This document shows positions 33,448-42,999 of a stretch of DNA of 44,620 nucleotides, one piece after another. The position numbers were made by a program, and so were the translations under genes. Position 1 is the first letter of the stretch. Each line of letters begins with the position of its first letter. The notes below the pieces were generated by a model. That model did not search any database. It saw only the letters and a program-made list of their open reading frames with translations, and was not told where the DNA came from. Location: NCBI RefSeq assembly GCF_002150735.1, contig NZ_MUKA01000107.1, positions 721 through 45,340 on the forward strand, written 5' to 3'. The DNA comes from Streptomyces africanus (GTDB lineage Bacteria; Actinomycetota; Actinomycetes; Streptomycetales; Streptomycetaceae).

Positions 33448-35232
33448 GTGGACCCGAGCATCGAGGACTACGCGCTCATCGGCGACGAACAGACCGCCGC
33501 CCTGGTCGGCACGGACGGATCCGTGGACTGGCTCTGCCTGCCCCGCTTCGACTCGGGCGCCTGCTTCGCCAAGCTGCTCGGCGACGAGGACAACGGCTTC
33601 TGGCGCATCGCCCCCGTGGGGGCGGACCGGTGCGCCCGGCGCGCCTACCGCCGCGACACCCTCGTCCTGGACACCGAGTGGGAGACGGCGCACGGGAAGG
33701 TCCGCGTCACCGACCTGATGCCGCAGCGGGACCAGGCCCCCGACCTCGTACGCGTCGTCGAGGGCCTGGACGGCGAGGTGACGCTCCACAGCGTCCTCAA
33801 GCTGCGCTTCGACTACGGCTCGATCATCCCCTGGGTACGCCGGGCCGACGGCCACCGCGTCGCCGTCGCCGGCCCCGATTCGGCCTGGCTGCGCAGCGAA
33901 CCGGAGGTGCGCAGCTGGGGCGAGGACTTCGGAACGCACGCGGAGTTCATGGTCCGGAAGGGGGAGAAGGTCGCGTTCGTCCTCACGTGGCACCCCTCCC
34001 ACGTGGAGCGCCCGCCGCTCGTCGACCCGTACGAGTCGCTGCGCCACAGCGTCGAGGACTGGCGGGCCTGGGTGTCGCGCTGCCGCTACGACGGACCGTA
34101 CCGGGACGCCGTCGTCCGCTCCCTGATCACCCTCAAGGCGCTCACCTACGCCCCGACCGGCGGCATCGTCGCCGCAGCGACCACCTCACTGCCCGAGGAG
34201 CCGGGCGGCGTGCGCAACTGGGACTACCGCTACTGCTGGCTGCGCGACTCCACCCTCACCCTGGGCGCGCTGCTGGCGGTGGGCTACCAGGAGGAGGCCG
34301 AGGCCTGGCGGAACTGGCTGCTGCGCGCGGTCGCGGGCGACCCGGCGGACCTCCAGATCATGTACGGCGTGGCGGGCGAGCGACGGCTGCCCGAGTTCGA
34401 GCTGCCGTGGCTGTCCGGCTTCGCCGGGTCCGCCCCCGTACGCGTCGGGAACGACGCCGTGAACCAGCTCCAGCTGGACGTCTACGGCGAGGTCATGGAC
34501 TCCCTGTCGCTGGCCCGTGAATCGGGCCTGTCCGCCCAGCCGGACGTGTGGGCGCTGCAGACGGCCCTGATGGACTTCCTGCGCACGCACTGGCGGCAGC
34601 CGGACGAGGGGCTGTGGGAGGTGCGCGGCAGCCGGCGCCAGTTCGTGCACTCGAAGGTGATGGTGTGGGTCGCCGCCGACCGTGCCGTACGCACCCTGGA
34701 GCGCCATCCGGAGCTGGACGGCGACCTGGACGGCTGGCGGGCGCTGCGCGAGGAGGTGCACCGCGAGGTGTGCGAGAAGGGCTACGACCCCGCACGCAAC
34801 ACCTTCACGCAGTCGTACGGCTCGCGCGAACTGGACGCCGCGCTGCTGCTCATCCCGCGCGTCGGTTTCCTGCCGCCCGACGACCCCCGGGTGATCGGCA
34901 CCATCGACGCGGTCCGCGAGGAGCTGGACCACGGCGGCTTCCTGCGCCGCTACACCACCGACGACACGGACATCGACGGACTGCCCGGCTCCGAAGGCGC
35001 CTTCCTGGTGTGCTCGTTCTGGCTCGCGGACGCCCTGCACATGACGGGCCGTACGAAGGAGGCCCGGGAGCTGTTCGAGCGGCTGGCGGGACTCGCCAAC
35101 GACGTCGGCCTGCTGTCCGAGGAGTTCGACCCGGTGACCGGCCGGCAGCTCGGCAACGTCCCGCAGGCGTTCAGCCACATCGGCCTGGTGAACACCGCCC
35201 TCGCCCTGTTCGGGGCGGACGGGGCAGGATAG
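33448..35232 (+). CDS. glycoside hydrolase family 15 protein (glucoamylase/trehalase type)
   Basis: 594 residues, intracellular (no signal peptide). N-terminal beta-sandwich domain (IEDYALIGDEQTAALVGTDGSVDWLCLPRFDS), then the (alpha/alpha)6 barrel with VRNWDYRYCWLRDS near residue 253 and GLPGSEGAFLVCSFWLADAL near 511, which carry the carboxylates expected for an inverting GH15 enzyme. Actinobacterial relatives include trehalases and glucan hydrolases; the substrate is not decidable here. GTG 33448 gives the usual N-terminus; a TTG at 33415 would add 11 residues. No strong RBS is visible for either. Confidence 0.9.
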   Translation: MDPSIEDYALIGDEQTAALVGTDGSVDWLCLPRFDSGACFAKLLGDEDNGFWRIAPVGADRCARRAYRRDTLVLDTEWETAHGKVRVTDLMPQRDQAPDLVRVVEGLDGEVTLHSVLKLRFDYGSIIPWVRRADGHRVAVAGPDSAWLRSEPEVRSWGEDFGTHAEFMVRKGEKVAFVLTWHPSHVERPPLVDPYESLRHSVEDWRAWVSRCRYDGPYRDAVVRSLITLKALTYAPTGGIVAAATTSLPEEPGGVRNWDYRYCWLRDSTLTLGALLAVGYQEEAEAWRNWLLRAVAGDPADLQIMYGVAGERRLPEFELPWLSGFAGSAPVRVGNDAVNQLQLDVYGEVMDSLSLARESGLSAQPDVWALQTALMDFLRTHWRQPDEGLWEVRGSRRQFVHSKVMVWVAADRAVRTLERHPELDGDLDGWRALREEVHREVCEKGYDPARNTFTQSYGSRELDAALLLIPRVGFLPPDDPRVIGTIDAVREELDHGGFLRRYTTDDTDIDGLPGSEGAFLVCSFWLADALHMTGRTKEARELFERLAGLANDVGLLSEEFDPVTGRQLGNVPQAFSHIGLVNTALALFGADGAG

Positions 35233-35237
35233 GGACC

Positions 35238-35993
35238 ATGGATCTTGGACTGAAGGACCGGGTGTACATCGTCACCGGGGCCACCCGGGGCCTCGGCAAC
35301 GCCACCGCGCGCGAGCTCGTCGCGGACGGGGCGAAGGTGGTCGTCTCGGGGCGGGACGAGAAGAACGTCGCCGACGCGGCGGCCGCGCTGGGCCCGAACG
35401 CGGTCGGGGTGGCCGTCGACAACGCCGACCCCGACGCGCCGGCCCGGCTGATCGGGGCCGCGCGGGAGCACTTCGGCCGCTTCGACGGTGTCCTGGTCAG
35501 CGTGGGCGGGCCGCCGGCCGGGTTCGTCGCCGACAACACCGACGAGCAGTGGCAGGCGGCGTTCGAGTCGGTGTTCCTGGGTGCGGTGCGGCTGGCTCGC
35601 GCCGCGTCGGCCGAGTTGAGGTCCGGGGGTGTCATCGGGTTCGTGCTGTCCGGGTCGGTGTACGAGCCGATTCCGGGGCTGACGATCTCGAACGGGCTGC
35701 GGCCGGGGCTGGCCGGCTTCGCCAAGTCGCTCTCCGACGAACTGGGGCCGCGGGGAGTTCGGGTGGTCGGGGTGCTTCCCGGGCGCATCGACACGGACCG
35801 CGTACGCGAGCTGGACGCGTTGTCGGCGGATCCCGAGGCGACCAGGGCGGCGTCGGAGTCGCGTATCCCGTTGCGGCGGTACGGGGCGCCCGAGGAGTTC
35901 GGGCGGGTGGCGGCGTTCCTGCTGTCGCCGGCGGCTTCCTATCTGACCGGGGTCATGGTGCCGGTGGACGGCGGGGCGCGGCACGGGTTCTGA
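35238..35993 (+). CDS. atypical short-chain dehydrogenase/reductase family protein
   Basis: 251 residues with a normal Rossmann start (TGATRGLG 13-20) and a C-terminal PVDGGARHGF, but the YxxxK active site is replaced: S151 stands at the Tyr position and R155 at the Lys position (TISNGLRPGLAGFAK), and NNAG is replaced by VSVGGPP. A subfamily of SDRs with GGPP and these substitutions exists, so this is not simple decay, but classical carbonyl reduction is doubtful. ATG 35238 follows AGGG. Convergent with the Asp23 cluster. Confidence 0.88.
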   Translation: MDLGLKDRVYIVTGATRGLGNATARELVADGAKVVVSGRDEKNVADAAAALGPNAVGVAVDNADPDAPARLIGAAREHFGRFDGVLVSVGGPPAGFVADNTDEQWQAAFESVFLGAVRLARAASAELRSGGVIGFVLSGSVYEPIPGLTISNGLRPGLAGFAKSLSDELGPRGVRVVGVLPGRIDTDRVRELDALSADPEATRAASESRIPLRRYGAPEEFGRVAAFLLSPAASYLTGVMVPVDGGARHGF

Positions 35994-36014
35994 GCGCCGT
36001 TTGCGTCGGGACCG

Positions 36015-36602
36015 TCAGCTCACCCGCTCCGCACCGTGCTTGACCCCCCGCAGCCGTACCTCCGCCGGCAGTGACGCCAGGCCCGCCGCTGTTCTGGCGT
36101 GCGTCAGGGCGCCGGTCGTCAGGTCGTGCAGGGCCGCGCCCGGGTCCACGTGCGGTTCCAGGGCGAGCCGTACGCGGGCCTCGGGGGCGCTGCGGCGGCC
36201 CCTCAGGTGGGCGCGGGCCCGGCCGACGCCGTCGATCTGTGCCGCCTCCTCGGTGAGGGCGTCCTCCAGGGCCCGGCCGCGCAGCAGGGCTCCTTCGCCG
36301 TCGCCGGTGTCCACGAGGACCTCGGCGAGGCGGTGCCGGCGGAGCACCGAGACCAGCCACCACAGGAGGAGCAGCAACAGCACGGCGAGTACGGCGATGA
36401 CGACCGGCCACCACCAGCCGTCGTCCCGCCAGCGGTTGCGTTCGGCGTCGCTCAGCAGCACGTCGTGGCGGCTGTCGTGGATCCACCACGAGGGTGCCGG
36501 AGCGCCGAGGCCCACGGCCAGCACGGAGCCGCCCAGCACCAGCAGGACGAGGCCGACGAGCCCCAGGAACACGCGGTTGACGACCCTGAGCATCGCGGTC
36601 AC
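36015..36602 (-). CDS. amaP: alkaline shock response membrane anchor protein AmaP-like
   Basis: 195 residues. Two transmembrane helices near the N-terminus (FLGLVGLVLLVLGGSVLAVGLG and WWWPVVIAVLAVLLLLLLWWLVSVL) are followed by a cytoplasmic domain (ALLRGRALEDALTEEAAQIDGVGRARAHLRG) similar to Asp23-type folds. AmaP in Gram-positives anchors Asp23 at the membrane. GTG 36602 overlaps the stop of the upstream gene as GTGA; ATG 36593 is the alternative. Last gene of the Asp23 operon. Confidence 0.85.
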   Translation of the reverse strand: MTAMLRVVNRVFLGLVGLVLLVLGGSVLAVGLGAPAPSWWIHDSRHDVLLSDAERNRWRDDGWWWPVVIAVLAVLLLLLLWWLVSVLRRHRLAEVLVDTGDGEGALLRGRALEDALTEEAAQIDGVGRARAHLRGRRSAPEARVRLALEPHVDPGAALHDLTTGALTHARTAAGLASLPAEVRLRGVKHGAERVS

Positions 36603-37300
36603 TCCTTCCGGCCGGGCCGCCGTACGCGCACCGACAGCGAGGGCGGCCGGGAGAGCCCCAGTCCGCTGATCGCGTCGCTGAGCACGGCATCCAAGTCGGC
36701 TCGTACGTCGTCCAGTTCACGGAAGTGCGACACGGCGCGGGCGTCCGCCCGCCTGCGGCGCACCCGCACCCGTACCGCATGCACGCCGGCCACCTCCATG
36801 GCCCGGTCGCGCAACGCGGTCGCGGCGGCGTCCCGGTCCAGTCCGGCGCGTACGTCGGCGTGCGTCCGCCGCATCGGGAGCACGTCCCGCAGGCCGGGCG
36901 TGGCGGCCAGGACCAGCAGCCACAGCCCGAGAAGGGCGGCGACCCCGGCCCCGACGAGCACCCAGGTGTCGTCGAGGGGCCGTTGGGCGAGCTGCCGGGC
37001 CAGCTCCCGGCGCCAGCTCATGCCGGGCCGGTCGGCGCGCACGGACACGATGTCGTAGAGGAACAGTCCGGTCAGTCCCAGGAGCAGCAGGGCGACGATG
37101 CCCGCCGGGACGCGGCGTGCCGACCAGAAGCGGCCTTCGCGGCCACCCTCGCTCCCGGACACGGGCGGCGTTCCGTCCCCGCCCGCCTGCGCGGACCGGT
37201 CGGGTCCGGTGCCGGCCTCCGGCTTCTCGATGACGGGCAGCCGCTGTGTGGTGCCTTCGGGCTCGGGCTCGGGCGGCTCGGTGGCCCGGGGTTCGCTCAT
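36599..37300 (-). CDS. DUF6286-type membrane protein of the Asp23 cluster
   Basis: 233 residues. A disordered N-terminal tail rich in Pro/Glu/Gly (about 60 residues) is followed by two membrane helices (VPAGIVALLLLGLTGLFLYDIV, VLVGAGVAALLGLWLLVLAATPG) with a DRPGMSWRRELARQLAQRPLDD segment between them, and a C-terminal Asp23-like soluble part. The DUF6286 assignment is from memory of similar Streptomyces clusters. ATG 37300 overlaps the Asp23 stop as ATGA. Confidence 0.75.
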   Translation of the reverse strand: MSEPRATEPPEPEPEGTTQRLPVIEKPEAGTGPDRSAQAGGDGTPPVSGSEGGREGRFWSARRVPAGIVALLLLGLTGLFLYDIVSVRADRPGMSWRRELARQLAQRPLDDTWVLVGAGVAALLGLWLLVLAATPGLRDVLPMRRTHADVRAGLDRDAAATALRDRAMEVAGVHAVRVRVRRRRADARAVSHFRELDDVRADLDAVLSDAISGLGLSRPPSLSVRVRRPGRKE

Positions 37301-37680
37301 CGCGTCCTCCCCTGTACCGCGCCGGGCCCGGCGGCCAGGTGCAGCCGCTCCACCTGGACGACGACCTCCGGCACCTGCATTCCCACCAACGCGCCTACCC
37401 GCTCGACGACGCGGCGACGCACCTGGCGGCAGCGCGTGCCCACGTCGCAGGGGTAGTCGAGTTCGACGTGAACACGGACATGCGCGACGTCGTGGCGGAC
37501 GGTGACGGTGGCGGACGGACGGGCGGCGTCGGGCGGCAGCGCTCCGACGGCTTCGTGGGCCGCCTGCGAGGCGATCTTCGCGACGACCCGGTCGGCGATC
37601 CGGGTGGCGCCCCGCTCGCCGGGCGGGACGACGGTCAGGGGTCTGTCGAGCTCACCGGCCCCCGCGCTCACGGCCGTCAC
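37297..37680 (-). CDS. Asp23/Gls24 family protein (second copy in cluster)
   Basis: 127 residues. RIADRVVAKIASQAAHEAVGA and TVTVRHDVAHVRVHVELDYPCDV, then VQRRVVERVGALVGMQVPEVVVQVERL-like segments, follow the Asp23 pattern (circulating beta strands with a helix pair). Asp23 proteins are abundant membrane-associated envelope-stress proteins. GTG 37680 overlaps the preceding stop as GTGA. It is shorter and more diverged than the Asp23 gene at 37907-38380. Confidence 0.87.
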   Translation of the reverse strand: MTAVSAGAGELDRPLTVVPPGERGATRIADRVVAKIASQAAHEAVGALPPDAARPSATVTVRHDVAHVRVHVELDYPCDVGTRCRQVRRRVVERVGALVGMQVPEVVVQVERLHLAAGPGAVQGRTR

Positions 37681-37859
37681 CGCCGCCGTTCACGGGAACG
37701 GAAGAAGTCGCCGAAGTCCATGTCCCCCTCCAGGAACCGGCCGACGACCAAGCCGACGGCGCCCAGCGCCGCCACCAGCAGAAAGGCGCCGAATCCGCCG
37801 AAATACCCGGCGAATGCCAGTGCCATGCCGGCGATCATGCCGGCGACGGCCATGCTCAT
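37677..37859 (-). CDS. small DUF2273-like membrane protein
   Basis: 60 residues, two hydrophobic helices rich in Gly and Ala (AVAGMIAGMALAFAGYFGGFGAFLLVAALGAVGLVVG), then a charged tail (DMDFGDFFRSRERRR). Such small proteins (DUF2273) regularly sit beside Asp23 genes. ATG 37859 is preceded by GAGGAG at 6 nt, which excludes the longer reading to 37910. It ends in a 4-nt overlap with the next Asp23 gene. Confidence 0.8.
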   Translation of the reverse strand: MSMAVAGMIAGMALAFAGYFGGFGAFLLVAALGAVGLVVGRFLEGDMDFGDFFRSRERRR

Positions 37860-37906
37860 GCTGCGCTCCTCAGCTTCTCGGTCGCGTGCTCTGCGGGGCG
37901 GGTGGC

Positions 37907-38380
37907 TCACTGGATCCGGCGCTCCGGTTCCTCTTCCTCCTCGTCCGGCAGCTTCACGTCGCTCACGGCGATGTTGACCTCGACGACCTCGAGGCCCGTC
38001 ATCCGCTCGACGGCGGTGATGACGTTCTCCCGTACGTCCCGGGCCACATCGGCGATCGCCACGCCGTAGACGACCACGATCTCCAGGTCGAGGGCCGCCT
38101 GCACCTCGCCGACCTCGGCCTTCACGCCGCGCGTCACCGACTTGGCGCCGCCGGGCACGCGGTCGCGCACGGCTCCGAAGGTGCGGGACAGGCCGCTGCC
38201 CATGGCGTGCACGCCGTCGACATCGCGTGCGGCGAGTCCGGCGATCTTCTCCACGACGCCGTCCGCGATGGTCGTCCGCCCCCGTGAGCCGGGGTCTCCG
38301 CCGCCGCGCTTGGTCAGCGGACTCCTGCGCGCCGCCGACGTCTCGGTCTCCCCGCCACGGTTCTCGGTCATGTCAGTCAT
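37907..38380 (-). CDS. Asp23/Gls24 family envelope stress protein
   Basis: 157 residues. A charged N-terminal tail of about 35 residues precedes the Asp23 domain: TTIADGVVEKIAGLAARDVDGV, VKAEVGEVQAALDLEIVVVYGVAIADVA, VITAVERMTGLEVVEVNIAVSDV; the C-terminus is strongly acidic (DEEEEEPERR). First gene of a five-gene operon (Asp23, DUF2273, Asp23, DUF6286, AmaP). ATG 38380 has AAGGA about 10 nt upstream. The promoter must lie in the 83-bp gap to the divergent gene. Confidence 0.93.
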   Translation of the reverse strand: MTDMTENRGGETETSAARRSPLTKRGGGDPGSRGRTTIADGVVEKIAGLAARDVDGVHAMGSGLSRTFGAVRDRVPGGAKSVTRGVKAEVGEVQAALDLEIVVVYGVAIADVARDVRENVITAVERMTGLEVVEVNIAVSDVKLPDEEEEEPERRIQ

Positions 38381-38463
38381 CACCGTGTGTCCTTTTCGTC
38401 GTCCTTCGACAACGGTAAGCACGGTTGCGTGGATACGCGCCTTTGATACGGCAGGCTGGAGGA

Positions 38464-39180
38464 ATGACGGCCGACGGGTGGACGCAGGTAGTGAGACATC
38501 AGCTGGGCCTCGGCAGGCTGCTGCCGCTGGGGGATGCGCGGGACGGCGCGTGGATCGCCGAGCGGGCAGCCGAGGCGGTGCTGCGGCGCGCGGCGGGGGA
38601 CGCGCCGGGCGTGCGCCTCGACGCGCTCCGTGTCGCGCTCGCCGATCCGGCGGACACCGGGAGTCCGGCCGTGCCGGCCCCGCCGAGCGGTCTGCCGCCC
38701 GGTCCGCTGCGGGTGACGGCGGAGTTCGCGGCCACGGCCTCGCAGCCGCTGCCGACGACGGCGTCCCTGCTGCGGGCGACGCTGGCGACGGCCGCGACAC
38801 AGCGGCTCGGTCTGACGGTGACGGAGGTGGATCTGCGCGTGACGGGCCTGCTGGACGAGAAGGCGGAGCCGCCCGGGCCCGCCCCGCCGCTCCCCGAGCC
38901 GCCGCGCGCCGCGCAGGCCGGGGGCGACGACGAGGCTCGCGTCGCCGCCGCGGCGCTCAAGGTCCCGGGCGTGCTCCGGCTGACCGGCGCGCTGGGCCAC
39001 CCCGTGCACATCGAGGAGCTCCCGGGCGACACCGCGCTGCCGCACCGCCACGTCCGGCTGGAACTCGCGGTACGCGACGACCACCGGGCCCGTGACGTGG
39101 CACGCCAGGTCCGCACCGCGGTGCGAACGACCCTGTCGGACCACCCGACGGTGGCGGTCCTGGTGAGCGGGATCGGCTGA
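38464..39180 (+). CDS. conserved Asp23-cluster-associated protein, unknown
   Basis: 238 residues, divergent from the Asp23 operon. Two similar soluble parts are separated by a Pro-rich linker (PPGPAPPLPEPP at about 140-150); the second half (VAAAALKVPGVLRLTGALGHPVHIEE... HRHVRLELAVRDDHRARDVARQVR) looks like an Asp23-type domain, and the first half may be a second, diverged copy. Databases name relatives after a baculovirus P10 protein (from memory); that name says nothing about function. GGAGGA directly precedes ATG 38464. Confidence 0.82.
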   Translation: MTADGWTQVVRHQLGLGRLLPLGDARDGAWIAERAAEAVLRRAAGDAPGVRLDALRVALADPADTGSPAVPAPPSGLPPGPLRVTAEFAATASQPLPTTASLLRATLATAATQRLGLTVTEVDLRVTGLLDEKAEPPGPAPPLPEPPRAAQAGGDDEARVAAAALKVPGVLRLTGALGHPVHIEELPGDTALPHRHVRLELAVRDDHRARDVARQVRTAVRTTLSDHPTVAVLVSGIG

Positions 39181-39737
39181 AGCGGATCGCCTGAGGGAGC
39201 GGCACGAGGGAGCATCGAGCCCGCCCGTGCCGTCCCAGCGACAGCACGGACACCGCGCCCTGTGGGCACCGGCCGTGAGTCGTCCGCAAGGGGGCGCCGC
39301 CCGGCGGCGCGGGGTGGCGTTGGGCCCGCCCTGGGACATTCCGCCCAGCCGACGACACGGGCCGCCGCCGCACCCTGCAGTGCCACCCCAGCGACAGCAC
39401 GCCGAGCGCACCCTGTGGGGCACAGGCCGTGGGCGCCCGCCACCCGGCGGCACGGGTGCCGCCGCGCCCGCCCAGCCGCAGCACGGACACCGCGCCCCCT
39501 GAGGCGCCCACCCTCGGGCGCCCGCCAGGGAGCGCCCGGTGGCAGCGCGGGCACCGCGCCCTGCGGGGCACTCGCCGGGGGCGCCCGCGAGCGGGCGGAC
39601 CGCTACAGGTTGGGTGTCCGCCCCACCCAGCGCACGCGCATGCCCGGCGGCACGAAGTGGCGTGGGGCCGTGGTGCCGGCGCAGGCGTCGTGCAGCCGGT
39701 CGCGGCTGCCCTGGTGACGGCCCGTAGTACGGCCGGC
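39181..39737. repeat. 557-bp non-coding region of degenerate 75-80-bp repeats
   Basis: No supportable gene. A unit of the type GTGCC-N2-CCCAGCGACAGCAC followed by CACCGCGCCCTG-GGGCAC and GGGCGCCCGCC recurs four or five times (clear starts at 39227, 39380, about 39456-39484, about 39520). The first two heads are small hairpins (39227-39247, 39380-39400). On the minus strand the repeats can be read as CPCC-W-like peptides, but the frame has no proper start or codon pattern. It looks like a decayed intergenic repeat array. Confidence 0.6.
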
Positions 39738-40541
39738 TCAGTCGCCGACGCCCGCGAGGTCGCGCAGGCGGCGGGCCTGGGACTGGCGTTCCGCGGCGCG
39801 CTGGGCCTCGTAGGTGCGGTCCTGGGCGCCGCGCAGCAGTGCCTTGGTCTCGACGACCGCGTCGCGGGGCGCGGCGAGCACGGCCGAGACGAGGTCGCGG
39901 ACCGTGTCGTCGAGCTGGTCGGCGGGCACGGCCACGTTGGCCAGCCCGGTGTGCACGGCCTCGTCGGCCGTGACGAAGCGCCCGGTCACGCAGATCTCCA
40001 GCGCGCGGGCGTATCCGACGAGTCCCACCAGCGGATGCGTGCCCGTCAGGTCGGGCACGAGTCCGAGGCTGGTCTCGCGCATGGCGAACTGCACGTCGTC
40101 GGCGACGACGCGCAGATCGCAGGCGAGGGCGAGCTGGAAGCCCGCCCCGATGGCATGCCCCTGGACGGCGGCGACGGAGACGATGTCGCTGCGCCGCCAC
40201 CAGGTGAACGCCTCCTGGTACTCGGCGATGGTCGCGTCCAGCTCGGCGTCGCCGCCACGCGCGAGGTCGATGAACGACGGTTCCCCGTCGAAGCCCTCGG
40301 GCGTGAAGGCCTGCCGGTCGAGACCGGCCGAGAAGGACTTGCCCTCGGCCCGCAGCACCACGACGCGGACGGAGCCCGGCAGCTGCCGGCCGGCCTCGGT
40401 CAGCGCCCGCCACAGAGCGGGGCTCTGCGCGTTGCGCTTGGCCGGGTTGGTCAGCGTCACCGTGGCGATCGCGTCGTCGACGGTGAGCCGTACGCCGTCC
40501 TTGTCGAGTACGGGAACGAGGTCCTTGTCGGGCGAAGCCAT
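39738..40541 (-). CDS. enoyl-CoA hydratase/isomerase (crotonase) family protein
   Basis: 267 residues. The crotonase oxyanion-hole segments are SFSAGLDRQAF (after the NPAKRNAQS start) and VQGHAIGAGFQLALACDLRV, then ETSLGLVPDLTGTHPL. The second catalytic Glu position appears as Asp (VPDLTG), which is seen in several non-hydratase crotonases. It could be a hydratase, isomerase or other acyl-CoA enzyme. GGAGG lies 7 nt ahead of ATG 40541. It stands alone; no fatty acid oxidation partner is adjacent. Confidence 0.92.
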   Translation of the reverse strand: MASPDKDLVPVLDKDGVRLTVDDAIATVTLTNPAKRNAQSPALWRALTEAGRQLPGSVRVVVLRAEGKSFSAGLDRQAFTPEGFDGEPSFIDLARGGDAELDATIAEYQEAFTWWRRSDIVSVAAVQGHAIGAGFQLALACDLRVVADDVQFAMRETSLGLVPDLTGTHPLVGLVGYARALEICVTGRFVTADEAVHTGLANVAVPADQLDDTVRDLVSAVLAAPRDAVVETKALLRGAQDRTYEAQRAAERQSQARRLRDLAGVGD

Positions 40542-40585
40542 GGACGCCTCCGATGTGTGCGGTCAGCTAAGTGACTGCACAGTAA

Positions 40586-40617
40586 CCACCCGGTCGATCA
40601 GCCGACCGACCGGGTGG
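40586..40617 (-). terminator. terminator after small HTH gene
   Basis: CCACCCGGTCG pairs perfectly (11 bp) with CGACCGGGTGG across a 10-nt loop, 30 bp behind the stop of the minus-strand HTH gene and ahead of the crotonase gene. On the minus strand GTTACTG follows. Confidence 0.7.
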
Positions 40618-40647
40618 CCACCATCGGAGCCGAGGGGCCACCCGGGG

Positions 40648-40866
40648 TCAGGCCGTGGCCTTCTTGCCCCGCGTCGCCCCGCCACGCCCTCGCAGCGTGA
40701 CACCCGACTCACTGAGCATGCGGTGCACGAAGCCATACGAGCGGCCGGTCTCCTCGGCCAACGCCCGGATGCTCGCACCGGCGTCGTACTTCTTCTTCAG
40801 GTCTGCCGCGAGCTTGTCGCGCGCGGCGCCGGTCACCCGGCTGCCCTTCTTCAGAGTCTCGGCCAC
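40648..40866 (-). CDS. small helix-turn-helix protein
   Basis: 72 residues. A Lys/Arg-rich N-terminus (AETLKKGSRVTGAARDKLAADLKKKYDAG) leads to an HTH (ASIRALAEETGRSYGFVHRMLSESGVTLRGRGG) and a basic tail (ATRGKKATA). It has the look of a small nucleoid-associated or regulatory DNA-binding protein of actinomycetes. GTG 40866 has GGAGG 7 nt upstream and is preferred to ATG 40905. Single-gene unit with its own terminator. Confidence 0.85.
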   Translation of the reverse strand: MAETLKKGSRVTGAARDKLAADLKKKYDAGASIRALAEETGRSYGFVHRMLSESGVTLRGRGGATRGKKATA

Positions 40867-41201
40867 CCGTGCCTCCTCATGGGAAGTGCGCTCTGGTCTC
40901 CTCATGATCACCCCTCCGGGCCCTGATGGCCACCCATTCGGCAAGGTCCGTGAGACAAGGTTGTGACGACAGGAGCGCGTCCCCACAAACGGAATACAAA
41001 ATTCCGAAGAGAGGCGTCCGTACACCCGAACGGATTCACACGGGAAAGGCCAGGTCAGAAAGGCGTCGCGGCCGAGCCCGGAAGAATCGGGGGCTCGGCC
41101 GCGAAATCGATGTAGGACACACCTCGGTACGAGGAGATCTCACACAGATGATGGATCACCGCTAGGCCGAATGATCCATACGCCGTTGATCACGCATTCG
41201 A
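40867..41201. other. 335-bp intergenic region upstream of the HTH gene and behind the ABC-F gene
   Basis: No supportable gene; a plus-strand frame (40926-41165) lacks RBS and codon bias. The region is relatively AT-rich near 40975-41010 (ACGGAATACAAAATTCCG contains the inverted repeat CGGAAT-ACAAA-ATTCCG), a candidate operator or promoter element for the HTH gene. It also contains the terminator at 41067-41103 and several GATCA-type inverted repeats next to the ABC-F stop (for example ATGGATCA 41151-41158 with TGATCCAT 41172-41179). Confidence 0.5.
41067..41103 (-). terminator. terminator behind the ABC-F gene
   Basis: CGCGGCCGAGCCC (41067-41079) pairs perfectly with GGGCTCGGCCGCG (41091-41103) over an 11-nt loop; on the minus strand CCTTT follows. 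It lies about 100 bp behind the ABC-F stop. Confidence 0.75.
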
Positions 41202-42800
<1,599 letters not shown>

Positions 42801-42999
42801 GGACAGACTCCAGGGCGGATACGGGGGCGGGATGGGCGGCTGAGGACGTTCCCGCCGTCTAATGCGCGAGGAGAAAGGCCATGGGGAACAGTCTAACGGG
42901 GCGGTGCAACCACTTTTTCTGCGTGCGGGTGTTCGGTTCGTCTCGCCGGGTCGTTGTCAGTGGTGGGTGCCAGACTGGCAGCGGAAGGGAGTGATCGGT
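42801..42999. other. 199-bp divergent intergenic region ABC-F / VOC gene
   Basis: Holds the promoters for the ABC-F gene (minus) and the VOC gene (plus). I see no clear operator. Open frames extending the VOC gene upstream to 42862 lack a suitable RBS. Confidence 0.4.

Noticed and set aside
38380..40413. 677-residue minus-strand frame through the repeat region, with CPCC-W-like repeated peptides
   Set aside because: Runs antisense or out of frame through two good genes; the repeated peptides follow from DNA repeats, and no RBS or start is visible.
40926..41165. 79-residue plus-strand frame between the HTH and ABC-F genes
   Set aside because: No RBS, poor codon bias, and it runs through a terminator hairpin.
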